Origin: Agrobacterium sp. AGB01
Lineage (GTDB): Bacteria; Pseudomonadota; Alphaproteobacteria; Rhizobiales; Rhizobiaceae
Direction of reading: 5' to 3'
Length of the DNA stretch: 64,000 bases
NCBI RefSeq assembly: GCF_014851585.1
Contig: NZ_JACVAB010000002.1
Coordinates: 992,001-1,056,000, forward strand
Shown here: one piece after another, positions 17,373-26,634 of the stretch
How positions within the stretch are numbered: the stretch's first letter is position 1
Layout of the letters: every line of letters begins with the position of its first letter
Made by a program: the position numbers and the translations under genes
The notes under the pieces: model-generated
What the model was told of the DNA's origin: nothing
Seen by the model: the letters and a program-made list of their open reading frames with translations, nothing else
Database searches by the model: none

Positions 17373-20237
17373 TTATTCTGCAGCTTCCTGGTACTCGCTC
17401 ATCGGCGGGCATGTGCAGATGAGGTTACGGTCACCATAGACGTTGTCGATGCGGTTGACCGGCGACCAGTATTTGTCGATGCGGAAAGCACCGGGCGGGA
17501 AGCAACCCTTTTCGCGGGAATAAGGACGATCCCATTCGCCAACCAGATCTTCCACCGTGTGCGGCGCATTCTTCAACGGGTTGTTGAGCTTGTCGCTGCG
17601 GCCTTCTTCGATGTCGCGGGCTTCCTCACGGATGGCCAGCATGGCATCGCAGAAACGGTCGAGTTCTGCCTTGGTTTCCGATTCTGTCGGCTCGATCATC
17701 AGCGTGCCTGCAACCGGCCAGCTCATCGTCGGTGCGTGGAAACCGCAGTCGATCAGACGTTTTGCCACGTCATCCACGGTCACGCCGCAGCTATCCACCA
17801 GCGGGCGGGTGTCGATGATGCACTCATGCGCTACACGGCCGGTTTCGGACTTGTAGAGCACGTCGTAGGCACCCTTGAGGCGGGCTGCGATGTAGTTGGC
17901 GTTGAGGATGGCAACCTTGGTTGCCTGCGTCAGGCCTTCACCGCCCATCATCAGGCAGTAGCTCCATGAGATCGGCAGGATCGATGGTGAACCGAACGGT
18001 GCAGCAGAGACCGCGCCTTCACGACCATCGCTTGCGACGTGGCCGGGCAGGAACGGAGCAAGATGTGCCTTGACGCCGATTGGACCCATGCCGGGACCAC
18101 CACCACCATGCGGAATGCAGAAGGTCTTGTGCAGGTTGAGGTGCGAGACGTCGGAGCCGATGTCGCCGGGGCGGGCAAGGCCGACCATGGCGTTCATGTT
18201 GGCGCCGTCGAGATAGACCTGACCGCCATGCTTGTGGGTGATGTCGCAAATCTCGCGAACCGTTTCCTCAAACACGCCGTGGGTGGACGGGTAGGTGATC
18301 ATGCAGCAGGAGAGGTTCGCCGCATACTGCTCTGCTTTTTCACGGAAATCGTCGATGTCGATGTCACCGTTTTCGCGAACCTTGATCGGTACGACCTTCA
18401 TGCCAACCATCTGTGCAGACGCCGGGTTGGTGCCGTGCGCGGAGGTCGGGATAAGGCATACGTCGCGGTGCGTATCACCATTGGCAAGGTGATAGTTGCG
18501 GATGGTCAGAAGGCCGGCATATTCGCCCTGCGCGCCGGAGTTCGGCTGCATGGAAAATGCGTCATAACCTGTGACCGAGCACAGCTTTTCCGAGAGATCG
18601 TCGATCATCTCCTTGTAGCCGAGTGCCTGATTGGCTGGCACGAACGGATGGATATCCGAAAATTCCGGCCAGGTGATCGGCAGCATTTCGGCTGTGGCGT
18701 TCAGCTTCATGGTGCAGGAACCGAGCGGGATCATCGAACGGTCCAGAGCCAGATCGCGGTCCGAAAGGCGGCGGATGTAACGGGTCATCTCGCTTTCGGC
18801 GCGGTTCATGTGGAAGATCGGATGCGTCATGTACTGGCTGGTGCGCAGCAGATCCTTCGGCAGACGGTAGTCGGCGTCAAAATCTGCAACGACAAAGTTG
18901 CCGCCAAATGCGCGCCAGACGGCTTCGAGTGTTGCCGGGCGGGTGCGCTCGTCAAGGCTCATGCCGATCTTGGTCGAGCCGACCTTGCGCAGGTTCACAC
19001 CTTCGGCAACGGCCGAGCGCATGATAACGCCCTGCATGTGGCCAACATCAACGGTGATCGTGTCGAAGAAGGTTTCCGGCTCAATCGTGTAACCAAGCTT
19101 TTCCAGACCCTTGGCCATCAGTACGGCCTTCTTGTGGGTCTGCTGGGCAATGGCCTTGATGCCCTGCGGGCCGTGGAACACGCCGTACATCGATGCCATA
19201 ACGGCCAGCAGCACCTGCGCGGTGCAGATGTTGGAGGTCGCCTTTTCGCGGCGGATGTGCTGTTCGCGGGTCTGCAGCGACAGGCGATAGGCGCGGTTGC
19301 CGCGTGCATCAACGGAAACACCGACCAGACGGCCCGGCATGGAGCGCTTGATGGCGTCCTTGACCGACATGAAGGCTGCGTGTGGACCGCCGTAACCGAC
19401 AGGTACGCCGAAACGCTGCGAGGAGCCGATGGCGATATCGGCGCCCATTTCACCCGGAGATTTCAGCAGTGTCAGTGCAAGCAAGTCGGTGGCGACCGCT
19501 GCGATGGCACCGGTCTGGTGCAGACGGGCAATCATGCCGGAGAAGTCGCTGACGTGGCCATGGGTGCCGGGATACTGGAAGATCGCACCGAACACATCAA
19601 CCGGATCAAGATCGGCGAACGGGTTACCGACGATAACTTTCCAGCCGAGCGGCGCTGCACGGGTTTCAATCAGGGCGATGGTCTGCGGGTGGCAGTTGGC
19701 ATCAACAAAGAAAGAGGCTGCCTTGGACTTTGCAACACGCTGGCACATGGCCATGGCTTCGGCTGCCGCTGTTGCTTCATCGAGAAGCGAGGCGTTCGCC
19801 ACATCAAGACCGGTCAGATCGCAAATCATCGTCTGGAAGTTCAAGAGAGCTTCAAGACGGCCTTGCGAGATTTCCGGCTGGTAAGGGGTGTAGGCTGTGT
19901 ACCAGGCCGGGTTTTCCAGAATGTTGCGCTGGATAACCGGTGGCGTGATGGTGCCGTAATAGCCCTGGCCGATCAGTGAGGTCAGAACCTGGTTCTTGTT
20001 TGCCGTTTCGCGCAGGCGGTCCAGCGCTTCGCGCTCGGACAGCGCCGCGCCCCAGGTCAGCGGGGTTTTCTGGCGAATGGAGGAGGGCACGGTGGCATCG
20101 ATCAGCGCATCAAGGCTGCGGTAACCGATAACTTTGAGCATTTCCTCCATTTCAGCCGGCGACGGGCCGATATGACGACGGTTTGCGAAGTCATAGGGCT
20201 GGTAGTCCGTGAAATGGAAATCAGTTGGCGTTGTCAT
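17373..20237 (-). CDS. gcvP: Glycine dehydrogenase (decarboxylating), P protein
   Basis: PLP enzyme that decarboxylates glycine and transfers the aminomethyl group to lipoyl-GcvH. 954 residues is the full single-chain form, with N- and C-terminal PLP-transferase halves. The PLP lysine is in LNLHKTF near residue 705, followed by the glycine-rich [13 protein letters not shown]. Its ATG overlaps the gcvH stop (TAATG), so the two are translationally coupled. Last gene of the riboswitch-controlled gcvTHP operon. Confidence 0.98.
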   Translation of the reverse strand: MTTPTDFHFTDYQPYDFANRRHIGPSPAEMEEMLKVIGYRSLDALIDATVPSSIRQKTPLTWGAALSEREALDRLRETANKNQVLTSLIGQGYYGTITPPVIQRNILENPAWYTAYTPYQPEISQGRLEALLNFQTMICDLTGLDVANASLLDEATAAAEAMAMCQRVAKSKAASFFVDANCHPQTIALIETRAAPLGWKVIVGNPFADLDPVDVFGAIFQYPGTHGHVSDFSGMIARLHQTGAIAAVATDLLALTLLKSPGEMGADIAIGSSQRFGVPVGYGGPHAAFMSVKDAIKRSMPGRLVGVSVDARGNRAYRLSLQTREQHIRREKATSNICTAQVLLAVMASMYGVFHGPQGIKAIAQQTHKKAVLMAKGLEKLGYTIEPETFFDTITVDVGHMQGVIMRSAVAEGVNLRKVGSTKIGMSLDERTRPATLEAVWRAFGGNFVVADFDADYRLPKDLLRTSQYMTHPIFHMNRAESEMTRYIRRLSDRDLALDRSMIPLGSCTMKLNATAEMLPITWPEFSDIHPFVPANQALGYKEMIDDLSEKLCSVTGYDAFSMQPNSGAQGEYAGLLTIRNYHLANGDTHRDVCLIPTSAHGTNPASAQMVGMKVVPIKVRENGDIDIDDFREKAEQYAANLSCCMITYPSTHGVFEETVREICDITHKHGGQVYLDGANMNAMVGLARPGDIGSDVSHLNLHKTFCIPHGGGGPGMGPIGVKAHLAPFLPGHVASDGREGAVSAAPFGSPSILPISWSYCLMMGGEGLTQATKVAILNANYIAARLKGAYDVLYKSETGRVAHECIIDTRPLVDSCGVTVDDVAKRLIDCGFHAPTMSWPVAGTLMIEPTESETKAELDRFCDAMLAIREEARDIEEGRSDKLNNPLKNAPHTVEDLVGEWDRPYSREKGCFPPGAFRIDKYWSPVNRIDNVYGDRNLICTCPPMSEYQEAAE

Positions 20238-20599
20238 TACGCAATCAGCTCCTTGTATGCTGCTTCGTCGAGCAGCGCATCAGCATCGGAAGCGTTGGCG
20301 AGTTTCAGCTTGAAGAACCAGCCGGCACCCTGCGGGTCGGAGTTCACAAGCGAAGGGTCATCAACAATGGCCTGATTGATTTCGGTGATTTCGCCATCCA
20401 GTGGACAATAGACGTCGGATGCAGCCTTCACAGATTCAACGGTTGAGGCTTCACCATTCTTTTTGAATGTCGCGCCAACTTCCGGCAGTTCGACAAACAC
20501 GAGGTCACCCAACTGCTCGGCCGCATGGGAGGTGATGCCAACAGTGGCAACGCCGTCTTCAAGTTTCAGCCATTCGTGTTCAGCGGTAAATTTCAACAT
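20237..20599 (-). CDS. gcvH: Glycine cleavage system H protein
   Basis: 120-residue lipoyl carrier that shuttles the aminomethyl intermediate between P, T and L proteins. The lipoylated lysine is Lys58 in [11 protein letters not shown]. Glu-rich strands EVGATFKK and the final helical segment are complete. GGGAGAG stands upstream of the ATG. It lies 29 bp after gcvT and shares a stop/start overlap with gcvP. Lipoylation would depend on LipB, encoded elsewhere in the window at 35-36 kb. Confidence 0.98.
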   Translation of the reverse strand: MLKFTAEHEWLKLEDGVATVGITSHAAEQLGDLVFVELPEVGATFKKNGEASTVESVKAASDVYCPLDGEITEINQAIVDDPSLVNSDPQGAGWFFKLKLANASDADALLDEAAYKELIA

Positions 20600-20628
20600 G
20601 GTTCTCTCCGGGAGGTCTTTAAAAGAGT

Positions 20629-21768
20629 TTATCGTTTGTAAGTCGGTGTGATGAAGGGCAGGGCTGCGACGCTAACCGGCAGGTACTTGCCGCGGACTTC
20701 CGCAAAAATTGCAGTGCCAGGAGCGGTATAGTCTGTCGGCACGTAACCCATGGCAACCGGGCCTTCTACGGAAGGGCCGAAACCGCCTGATGTCACTTCG
20801 CCAATTTCAGTCTTGCCTTCAGCATCTGCAAACAGCTTGGCGTGACCGCGCACTGGCGCCTTGCCTTCAGGCTTGAGGCCAACGCGACGGCGCGATGTGC
20901 CATTTGCCTGTTCCGTCAGAATGCGCGATGCGCCGGGGTAACCGCCTTCGCGTTCGCCACCCGCACGTCTGGCCTTTTGAATGGCCCATTCCAGTGCAGC
21001 CTCGATTGGCGAAGTGGTGGTGTCGATGTCGTTGCCGTAAAGGCAAAGACCGGCTTCCAGACGCAGGCTGTCGCGTGCACCAAGGCCAATCGGCTCACAG
21101 TCGGGATGCTCAAGCAGTGCCTTGGCAATAAATTCCGCCTTGTCAGCCGGTACGGAGATTTCAAAACCGTCTTCACCGGAATAACCGGAGCGGGAAACGA
21201 TGCAGGACACGTCAAGAAGTGGCACTTCGCGCACATCCATAAACTTCATGCTGGAAACACCGGCCCACAGTTCTGCCAGAACTGCTTCGGCGCGCGGGCC
21301 TTGCAGGGCAATCAGCGCGCGATCATCAAGAAGAGTAATGTCGCAGCTGTCGGAAAGATGCGCTTTCATATGTGCCAGATCGGCGTCCTTGCAGGAGGCG
21401 TTAACGACGACAAACAGATGATCGCCACGGTTGGTGATCATCAGGTCATCGAGAATGCAGCCATTGTCATCGGTGAAGAAACCGTAGCGCTGGCGGCCTT
21501 CTTTCAGGCCCAGGATATCAACAGGAACCAGCGTTTCCAGCGCAAGCGCTGCATCTTCAACCTTGCCGGATTTTGCCTTGATGATGACCTGACCCATGTG
21601 GGACACGTCAAACAGACCAGCAGAGGTGCGCGTCTGGATATGCTCCTTCATGACACCGGCTGGATATTGCACAGGCATGTCATAACCGGCAAATGGCACC
21701 ATGCGGGCGCCAAGCGACAGATGCAGGGAATGAAGCGGGGTGATTTTAAGCTCGGCGGTATCGTCCAA
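20629..21768 (-). CDS. gcvT: Aminomethyltransferase, glycine cleavage T protein
   Basis: Transfers the methylene group from aminomethyl-GcvH to tetrahydrofolate and releases ammonia. It shows the family features [11 protein letters not shown] near the N terminus, FDVSHMGQ and the [11 protein letters not shown] motif. The start is set at TTG 21768, giving 379 residues beginning [18 protein letters not shown] sequence lies 6 bases before it, and no ATG with a ribosome site fits. The open frame extends to 21819 but that part belongs to the riboswitch leader. First gene of the operon. Confidence 0.93.
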   Translation of the reverse strand: MDDTAELKITPLHSLHLSLGARMVPFAGYDMPVQYPAGVMKEHIQTRTSAGLFDVSHMGQVIIKAKSGKVEDAALALETLVPVDILGLKEGRQRYGFFTDDNGCILDDLMITNRGDHLFVVVNASCKDADLAHMKAHLSDSCDITLLDDRALIALQGPRAEAVLAELWAGVSSMKFMDVREVPLLDVSCIVSRSGYSGEDGFEISVPADKAEFIAKALLEHPDCEPIGLGARDSLRLEAGLCLYGNDIDTTTSPIEAALEWAIQKARRAGGEREGGYPGASRILTEQANGTSRRRVGLKPEGKAPVRGHAKLFADAEGKTEIGEVTSGGFGPSVEGPVAMGYVPTDYTAPGTAIFAEVRGKYLPVSVAALPFITPTYKR

Positions 21769-21774
21769 AAGACG

Positions 21775-21780
21775 CCTCCA
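21775..21780 (-). promoter_or_regulatory. Ribosome binding site fixing the gcvT TTG start
   Basis: Minus-strand TGGAGG sits 6 bases before TTG 21768. A short hairpin-forming sequence (GCGCG-TTTT-CGCGC) lies just upstream, so access to this site may be part of the riboswitch expression platform. Confidence 0.7.
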
Positions 21781-21835
21781 GGGTTGCGCGAAAACGCGCG
21801 GGCTCGTGTTTTGGCGCAAATGCGCCGGTTCAAGA

Positions 21836-22003
21836 GCCCCCTCTGTCCTTGTCGCCTGAGATTGTTATCCCTTCGGCGAGCCTATTCCTTCATGCAAAGG
21901 CGGCTTCTCTCCAGAGTCATGCATTCCCCGCTGGTCCTTTTGCCTGAGAGTTTCCGGGGCGGTTGCTCCTTCGGCACCGCACCTAAGCGGCTTCTCCCAG
22001 CGG
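21836..22003 (-). promoter_or_regulatory. Tandem glycine riboswitch upstream of gcvTHP
   Basis: Two consecutive gcvT-motif aptamers in the leader. The first (about 22003-21926) begins GGGAGAAG, contains GCCGAAGGAGCAA and ends with CTCTCAGGCAAAAGGACC. The second (about 21918-21836) begins CTGGAGAG, contains CGCCGAAGG and ends with CTCAGGCGACAAGGACAG. Only a few bases link them, the classic tandem form. Between the second aptamer and the gcvT ribosome site are two short hairpins and no clear T-run, which points to translational rather than transcriptional control. Confidence 0.95.
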
Positions 22004-22130
22004 TGAAGTTTGCTCATTATCTGCGAACCCTGTGGCTTGGCAAGGACCAAATGCCGCAGGCGAACAGATAATTGTCGTCGTGACGTTACCCAAGCATTTT
22101 TACGGGCATGTCACAAGGTGTGCTGTCCGT

Positions 22131-22322
22131 TCAGTCTTTTTTATCGACACGCTCCGGCAGACCCTTATGGTCAGTGGAGGCGAACTCCTCAAGTTGCTTT
22201 TTTGTCATGGACTTGGCCATTTCTTTTGAAGCACCTTGTAAGGACGATTTCTTGATCTCGCCGCGTTTGGCGGCGAGGGCGGCTCCTGCTGCTTTCTGCT
22301 GTGCCTTGGATTTTGCGGGCAT
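22131..22322 (-). CDS. DUF3008 small basic protein
   Basis: 63-residue Lys/Ala-rich protein of the DUF3008 type (MPAKSKAQQKAAGAAL at the start, then KKQLEEFASTDHKGLP). The function is unknown. The family is widespread, usually as single small genes. GGAG lies upstream of ATG 22322. It is transcribed away from the copper-related genes on the other strand. Soluble, without cysteines. Confidence 0.85.
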   Translation of the reverse strand: MPAKSKAQQKAAGAALAAKRGEIKKSSLQGASKEMAKSMTKKQLEEFASTDHKGLPERVDKKD

Positions 22323-22464
22323 GATTTCATCTCCTGAAACTGCACATTGATGAAATGAAAAGCCTTGGGAAAACCAATTGTTCCTTTTGCAGGACGCGTT
22401 ATAAATCGTGCGTGTTTGATTTGCGGCAAAAAGCAGAGAGCGCTTTGCTGTAAACAGGTGGGCC

Positions 22465-22887
22465 ATGAACAAGAGATCAAAATCGATAGAGAGGTTTGTG
22501 CGCATTTTTTGCGCCATGCTGATGCTGTCGCTTGGATTTGCCCACAAGCCGGTTGAGGCGGCGGTTGCCGCGCCGGTGTTGGATGAGAGCTATCGTCTGC
22601 CAGACGGTACTTTTGCCGAAATATGCTTTGGACATGACGGCGAGGATGCGCCAGGCGCAACCCTTGGTCACGCCGGTGACCCCGCAGGCCACCTCGATAT
22701 CAGCGGCAAGCTGTTCTGCGAGGCTTGCCTGCTTGCCTCATCCATTCTGCTGCCGCTGCCAGACGGTGAAGCATGGCTTGTCACCAGCTTTACCTGGCTG
22801 GACAACACCCCAGCCCCGCAGCGTTTCCTTGCCGATACCACTGTTCTGGAAAGATCCAGAGCACGCGCGCCTCCCTTTTTCATCTGA
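22465..22887 (+). CDS. Secreted small protein with CxxC, metal-related by context
   Basis: 140 residues with an N-terminal signal or anchor (RIFCAMLMLSLGFAHKP). A cysteine pair FCEACLL is followed by a short hydrophobic stretch, and another Cys occurs in AEICFGHDG. Size, position and the single CxxC resemble the DUF2946-type proteins found beside copper genes, but the match is not firm. It lies 84 bp before the YcnI-PCuAC fusion on the same strand and probably shares its transcript. Function inferred only from context. Confidence 0.65.
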   Translation: MNKRSKSIERFVRIFCAMLMLSLGFAHKPVEAAVAAPVLDESYRLPDGTFAEICFGHDGEDAPGATLGHAGDPAGHLDISGKLFCEACLLASSILLPLPDGEAWLVTSFTWLDNTPAPQRFLADTTVLERSRARAPPFFI

Positions 22888-22971
22888 TCCGTTGCTACGC
22901 ATTAAATGAAAACGCCTGTTTTGGGCATAAGGCGGCTGATGGTCCGGGGGACCGGCCGCAGGGATAACAAG

Positions 22972-23973
22972 ATGAAAAAGATTAGCGTTCTGGCCTATGC
23001 CACATTGCTCACGTCGGTTGCTGCAACACAGGGCTTTGCCCATTCTACCTTCGTCAATGAAACCGCGACGGCGGAAAGCACATTTGTCGCTGCCCTTCAG
23101 GTGCCGCATGGCTGCGATGGTGGTCTAGCCACCACTGAGGTTCAGGTGCAGTTGCCGGAAGGTTTCATTTCCGCCAAACCACAGCCAAAGGCTGGTTGGG
23201 AACTGGAAATCGTCAAGGGCGATTACCAGAAGGCCTACAGCAACCACGGCAAGGAGATCAAAAGCGGCCCGGTTGAATTTCGCTGGAAGAACGGCAATCT
23301 GCCGGACGAGTTTTACGATACCTTCGTTTTTCAGGGCAAGATATCAGGCGTAGAGGCGGGCACCGACCTGCCTTTCAAGGTCAAGCAGCTGTGCGGCGAC
23401 AAGGGCACCGTTGTCTGGGATCAGGTGGCTGAAAAGGGTGCGGACCCCCATTCCCTAGCCAATCCGGCTCCAGTTTTGAAAATCGCCGCCAAGGCCGAGC
23501 ATGGCGGTGGTCATGATCATGGTGTGGCACCCGCTGGACATGGTGCTGATCATGCTGCGGCAGCCGTCAAGCTTGGTGATCTCGAGGTTGCTGGCGGTTT
23601 CTCCAAGGCCATGTTGCCGGGCCAGCCGGTTGGCGGTGGTTTTGTAAGCATTACCAATTCCGGCAAGGCTGATGACAAGCTAGTATCGGCAGTATCAGAT
23701 GTGGCTGGCCGTGTTGAGTTGCATGAAATGGCCATGCAGGGCGAAGTGATGAAAATGCGCAAGCTGGATGACGGCATTACTGTTCCGGCAGGCGAGACAG
23801 TTGAGCTGAAGCCCGGCGGTCTGCACTTCATGTTCTTTGAAGTCAAAAAGCCGTTTGCCGAAGGTGACACTGTGCCTGTTACCCTGACCTTCGAAAAGGC
23901 AGGCAAGGTTGACATTACCCTGTCGGTGCAGAGCGCCAAGCCAGGTGAGGCCAGCGAACACAAGCACAACTGA
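22972..23973 (+). CDS. YcnI (DUF1775)-PCuAC copper chaperone fusion
   Basis: 333-residue exported protein. After the signal peptide (cleavage after GFA) the mature chain begins with His (HSTFVNETATAE), as expected for a YcnI-type DUF1775 domain that binds copper through its N-terminal histidine. A His/Gly linker (HGGGHDHGVAPAGHG) follows near residues 180-195. The second half is a PCuAC (DUF461) domain with HEMAMQGEVMKMRKL and, further on, GGLHFMFF, the H-M-M-H-M copper ligand pattern. It ends in EHKHN. These domains are usually separate neighbouring genes. Likely delivers periplasmic copper, for example to cytochrome oxidase. ATG 22972 is preceded by AGGGA. Confidence 0.88.
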   Translation: MKKISVLAYATLLTSVAATQGFAHSTFVNETATAESTFVAALQVPHGCDGGLATTEVQVQLPEGFISAKPQPKAGWELEIVKGDYQKAYSNHGKEIKSGPVEFRWKNGNLPDEFYDTFVFQGKISGVEAGTDLPFKVKQLCGDKGTVVWDQVAEKGADPHSLANPAPVLKIAAKAEHGGGHDHGVAPAGHGADHAAAAVKLGDLEVAGGFSKAMLPGQPVGGGFVSITNSGKADDKLVSAVSDVAGRVELHEMAMQGEVMKMRKLDDGITVPAGETVELKPGGLHFMFFEVKKPFAEGDTVPVTLTFEKAGKVDITLSVQSAKPGEASEHKHN

Positions 23974-24010
23974 GGCATTACTCTGAGAGCTCATGGTATT
24001 GTCAAAAACA

Positions 24011-24046
24011 AAAAGCGCCGTAGAAATCTCTCCGGCGCTTTTCTCT
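24011..24046 (+). terminator. Terminator of the copper gene pair
   Basis: AAAAGCGCCG pairs with CGGCGCTTTT around a 12-base loop, followed by CTCTT. It begins 38 bp after the fusion gene stop. Confidence 0.85.
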
Positions 24047-24081
24047 TGGGGGGGATTTAAAGGGGCAGCTCTTCACTTGGA

Positions 24082-24372
24082 CTATGCGGCCTCGTGTTTG
24101 CTCTCGTTATCCTCATAAGCTTCCTGAACCTGTTCATAGGTCGCCTGGGGATTTTGATGATGGCTGCTGGTCAGGAAATAAAGCGCCAATGATGGTGGTT
24201 TGACTACGTTAATGAGTGCGCGCAGTTGTTGGTCGCTGCCTTGCTCGACCCGGCGAGCAAGCGCATGGATCGCTTCTTCCACGACCGTCTTTTTCGGTTC
24301 GCGTTGAGCCGGCTTTAACGCCTCCATAGCGTATGCGGCAGTATTTGCCGAAATGCTTAAGACCTGCGTCAT
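24082..24372 (-). CDS. Hypothetical 96-residue protein
   Basis: Small soluble protein, mostly helical by composition: KTVVEEAIHALARRVEQG, then QQLRALINVVKPP and an acidic C terminus. GAAAGAG precedes the ATG. No family recognised. It stands alone between the copper pair terminator and crcB. Coding character is supported by its amino acid composition and ribosome site, but it could be lineage-specific. Confidence 0.6.
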   Translation of the reverse strand: MTQVLSISANTAAYAMEALKPAQREPKKTVVEEAIHALARRVEQGSDQQLRALINVVKPPSLALYFLTSSHHQNPQATYEQVQEAYEDNESKHEAA

Positions 24373-24524
24373 GATCTCTTTCCACTATCTGACAATCTTG
24401 ACCATAGTTCATCCTATGTCCTGCAAGTTGCATTCCTGCTAAATCTCGTGGTTGTATTTTAGTAAAATTGGATTTTGTTTGGCGTGGTGTATCGGGACGA
24501 AACGCATTGAATTATGCTGGAAGC

Positions 24525-24902
24525 ATGATTCATGTTTTACTTGTTGCCATTGGCGGTGCAGTCGGTTCGGTTGCCCGTTACTTCGTGAACCTTTGGGCAC
24601 TTCGCCTGTGGGGTGCACATTTTCCGTGGGGAACGCTGGCCGTGAATGTTGTCGGCGGCCTGGCAATCGGCTTTCTGTCGGAAGTGATTGCGCGCAAGTT
24701 CAATGCGTCTACGGAAATGCGGCTGCTGGTAGTGACCGGCGTGCTGGGAGGCTTTACGACCTTTTCCTCATTCTCTCTTGATGCTGTCGGCCTGTTTGAG
24801 CGCGGGGAAATGGCACTTTCGGCGGTTTATATTGTTGCCAGTGTCGTTATTTCAATTCTTGCGGTTTGCGTCGGGCTGGCCTTGGGCCGCGCTTTGTTTT
24901 AA
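24525..24902 (+). CDS. crcB: Fluoride channel/exporter CrcB (Fluc)
   Basis: 125-residue inner membrane protein with four transmembrane helices, acting as a dual-topology dimer that expels fluoride. It has the typical GGAVGSVARYF near the N terminus, PWGTLAVNVVGGL and the GGFTTFSSFS motif. The start is ATG 24525 (MIHVLLVAIGG), with GGAAG just before it. The rluC-type gene follows 71 bp downstream, a linkage common in Rhizobiales. I looked for a fluoride riboswitch upstream and did not find a convincing one. Confidence 0.95.
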   Translation: MIHVLLVAIGGAVGSVARYFVNLWALRLWGAHFPWGTLAVNVVGGLAIGFLSEVIARKFNASTEMRLLVVTGVLGGFTTFSSFSLDAVGLFERGEMALSAVYIVASVVISILAVCVGLALGRALF

Positions 24903-24973
24903 AGGCTCGTTCTAAATAATAGGGCCTGCCGGATAATTGGTGCAGGCAGAACAAACGAGACTGGAATTTTCCC

Positions 24974-25966
24974 ATGGCAGGTATCGAGCATATCAAGGTT
25001 GAAGCCGATGAGGCTGGTATGCGGTTGGACCGCTGGTTCAAGGTGCATTATCCCGGCCTAGGTTTCGGTCAATTGCAGAAGCTGATGCGCTCCGGCCAGG
25101 TGCGCGTTGATGGCGGACGTGTAAAGACCGATGCCCGCGTGCAGCCAGGCCAGATGGTACGCGTGCCGCCAATCGATTCTGATGCCAAGGTCAAAGGCGG
25201 GCCGATTGGCTCCAAGGACCTCAAGCACGCCGAAGACGGTGAGCTGCTGCGTCGTATGCTACTGCATGAAGACGACAAGGTGTTCGTGTTCAACAAGCCC
25301 GCTGGCATTGCCGTGCAGGGTGGTTCAGGTGTTACACGCCATATCGATGGCCTGCTGGAAGCCTGGGTCAGTCCGAAGGGTGAAAAACCGCGCCTCGTGC
25401 ACCGTCTCGACCGTGATACGTCAGGCGTGCTGGTTGTTGCCCGTACACGCGGTGCCGCGCAGAAGCTGACGGCAGCGTTTCGTGAGCGTGACACCAAGAA
25501 GACCTACTGGGCCCTGGTGCGGGGCGTGCCGCGCAAACATCAGGACAAGATTTCAAGCTGGCTGGTGAAAGAGCAAACGCCGGATGGCGACCGCATGCGC
25601 GTTGCTACCCATGGTGAGGAGGGCGCTGACCACGCCATTTCCTATTACCGTGTGATCGATACGGCCGCGCAGACCATGGCTTGGCTTGAGATGGAGCCTT
25701 ATACGGGCCGTACGCACCAGCTTCGCGTTCACGCCTTGCAGATGGGCCATCCAATCATTGGCGACCCGAAATATTATATCGATGATCCCAACTGGGATTT
25801 CCCCGGTGGTGTTCAGAAGCGCCTGCATCTTCACGCCCGCCATATCGACATTCCGCATCCATCCGGTGGTCGTCTGCGCGTCTCTGCGCCATTGTCACCA
25901 CACATGGTGCAAACCTGGAACCTTCTCGGGTTCGACCAGGCTGATGGCGACAAGGACGACGAATGA
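24974..25966 (+). CDS. RluA-family pseudouridine synthase (RluC/RluD type)
   Basis: 330-residue enzyme that isomerises uridines in large-subunit rRNA. The N-terminal S4 RNA-binding domain (MRLDRWFKVHYPGLGF to about residue 75) is followed by the catalytic domain, with the active Asp in HRLDRDTSGVLV and GRTHQLRVHA near the end. The architecture fits RluC better than RluA. It overlaps the following phosphatase gene by 4 bp (ATGA). Confidence 0.93.
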   Translation: MAGIEHIKVEADEAGMRLDRWFKVHYPGLGFGQLQKLMRSGQVRVDGGRVKTDARVQPGQMVRVPPIDSDAKVKGGPIGSKDLKHAEDGELLRRMLLHEDDKVFVFNKPAGIAVQGGSGVTRHIDGLLEAWVSPKGEKPRLVHRLDRDTSGVLVVARTRGAAQKLTAAFRERDTKKTYWALVRGVPRKHQDKISSWLVKEQTPDGDRMRVATHGEEGADHAISYYRVIDTAAQTMAWLEMEPYTGRTHQLRVHALQMGHPIIGDPKYYIDDPNWDFPGGVQKRLHLHARHIDIPHPSGGRLRVSAPLSPHMVQTWNLLGFDQADGDKDDE

Positions 25967-26622
25967 AACTGGTACTTTTCGATTGCGACGGCACGCTGGT
26001 TGACAGTGTGAAGCTCATTCACGAGGTCATGGCGCGCACGTTCGTACATTTTGGTTATGATCGCCCGACCATCGAACAGACCAAGGCGATTATCGGCCTG
26101 ACGCTGGATATCGCGATTGCCCGTATGCAGGGCAAACCGCATGTCGATGATGAAGCAACGGCAATGACGGCGCATTACAAGGCGATCTTTGCGGAAACGC
26201 GCGCTGAAGAGGGGCTGCAAGAGCCTTTGTTCGACGGCATTTCCGAGATGATTGCCGCGCTTGCGGCACGTGAAGAAATCCTGATGGGTGCGGTTACCGG
26301 CAAGTCTCGCCGTGGTCTGAACCTGATCATGGACACCCATGGCTTTCGCAAACATTTCATCGTGTCGCGTACTGCTGACGACTGCCCGTCGAAACCGCAT
26401 CCGGGCATGGTCACCGAATGCTGTGACGAAACCGGCATGGTGCCAGCCGATACGATCGTGATTGGCGATGCCATCTATGATATGCAGATGGCAAAGGCTG
26501 CAGGTGCCACGGCAATTGGCGTGGCGTGGGGATATGCCAGCGAGCCTGAGCTTTGGGCGGCCGGTGCCGATGCCGTTGTTGCTCACCCCAGAGAAATACC
26601 GGGCTATATCAAGGCGAATTGA
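25963..26622 (+). CDS. HAD-superfamily phosphatase (Gph-like)
   Basis: 219-residue hydrolase with motif I FDCDGTLVDS at the N terminus, motif II in AVTGKS, the lysine in CPSKPHPGM, and motif IV IGDAIYDMQMAKAAG. A helical cap lies between motifs I and II, as in subfamily IA phosphoglycolate phosphatases. The substrate is not certain. It overlaps rluC-type by 4 bp and precedes the ATP12 gene by 12 bp, so the three form an operon. Confidence 0.9.
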   Translation: MKLVLFDCDGTLVDSVKLIHEVMARTFVHFGYDRPTIEQTKAIIGLTLDIAIARMQGKPHVDDEATAMTAHYKAIFAETRAEEGLQEPLFDGISEMIAALAAREEILMGAVTGKSRRGLNLIMDTHGFRKHFIVSRTADDCPSKPHPGMVTECCDETGMVPADTIVIGDAIYDMQMAKAAGATAIGVAWGYASEPELWAAGADAVVAHPREIPGYIKAN

Positions 26623-26634
26623 TGAGGCTTAATC

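Noticed and set aside
18039..19979. A very long open frame on the strand opposite gcvP (about 646 codons).
   Set aside because: It is antisense to a clear, full-length gcvP and its translation has the His/Arg/Val-rich composition typical of reversed high-GC genes.
24470..24524. Possible fluoride riboswitch upstream of crcB (GGCGTGGTGTATCG).
   Set aside because: The conserved GGCGAUG core, the pairing partner and the pseudoknot could not be laid out; crcB has only a short leader.
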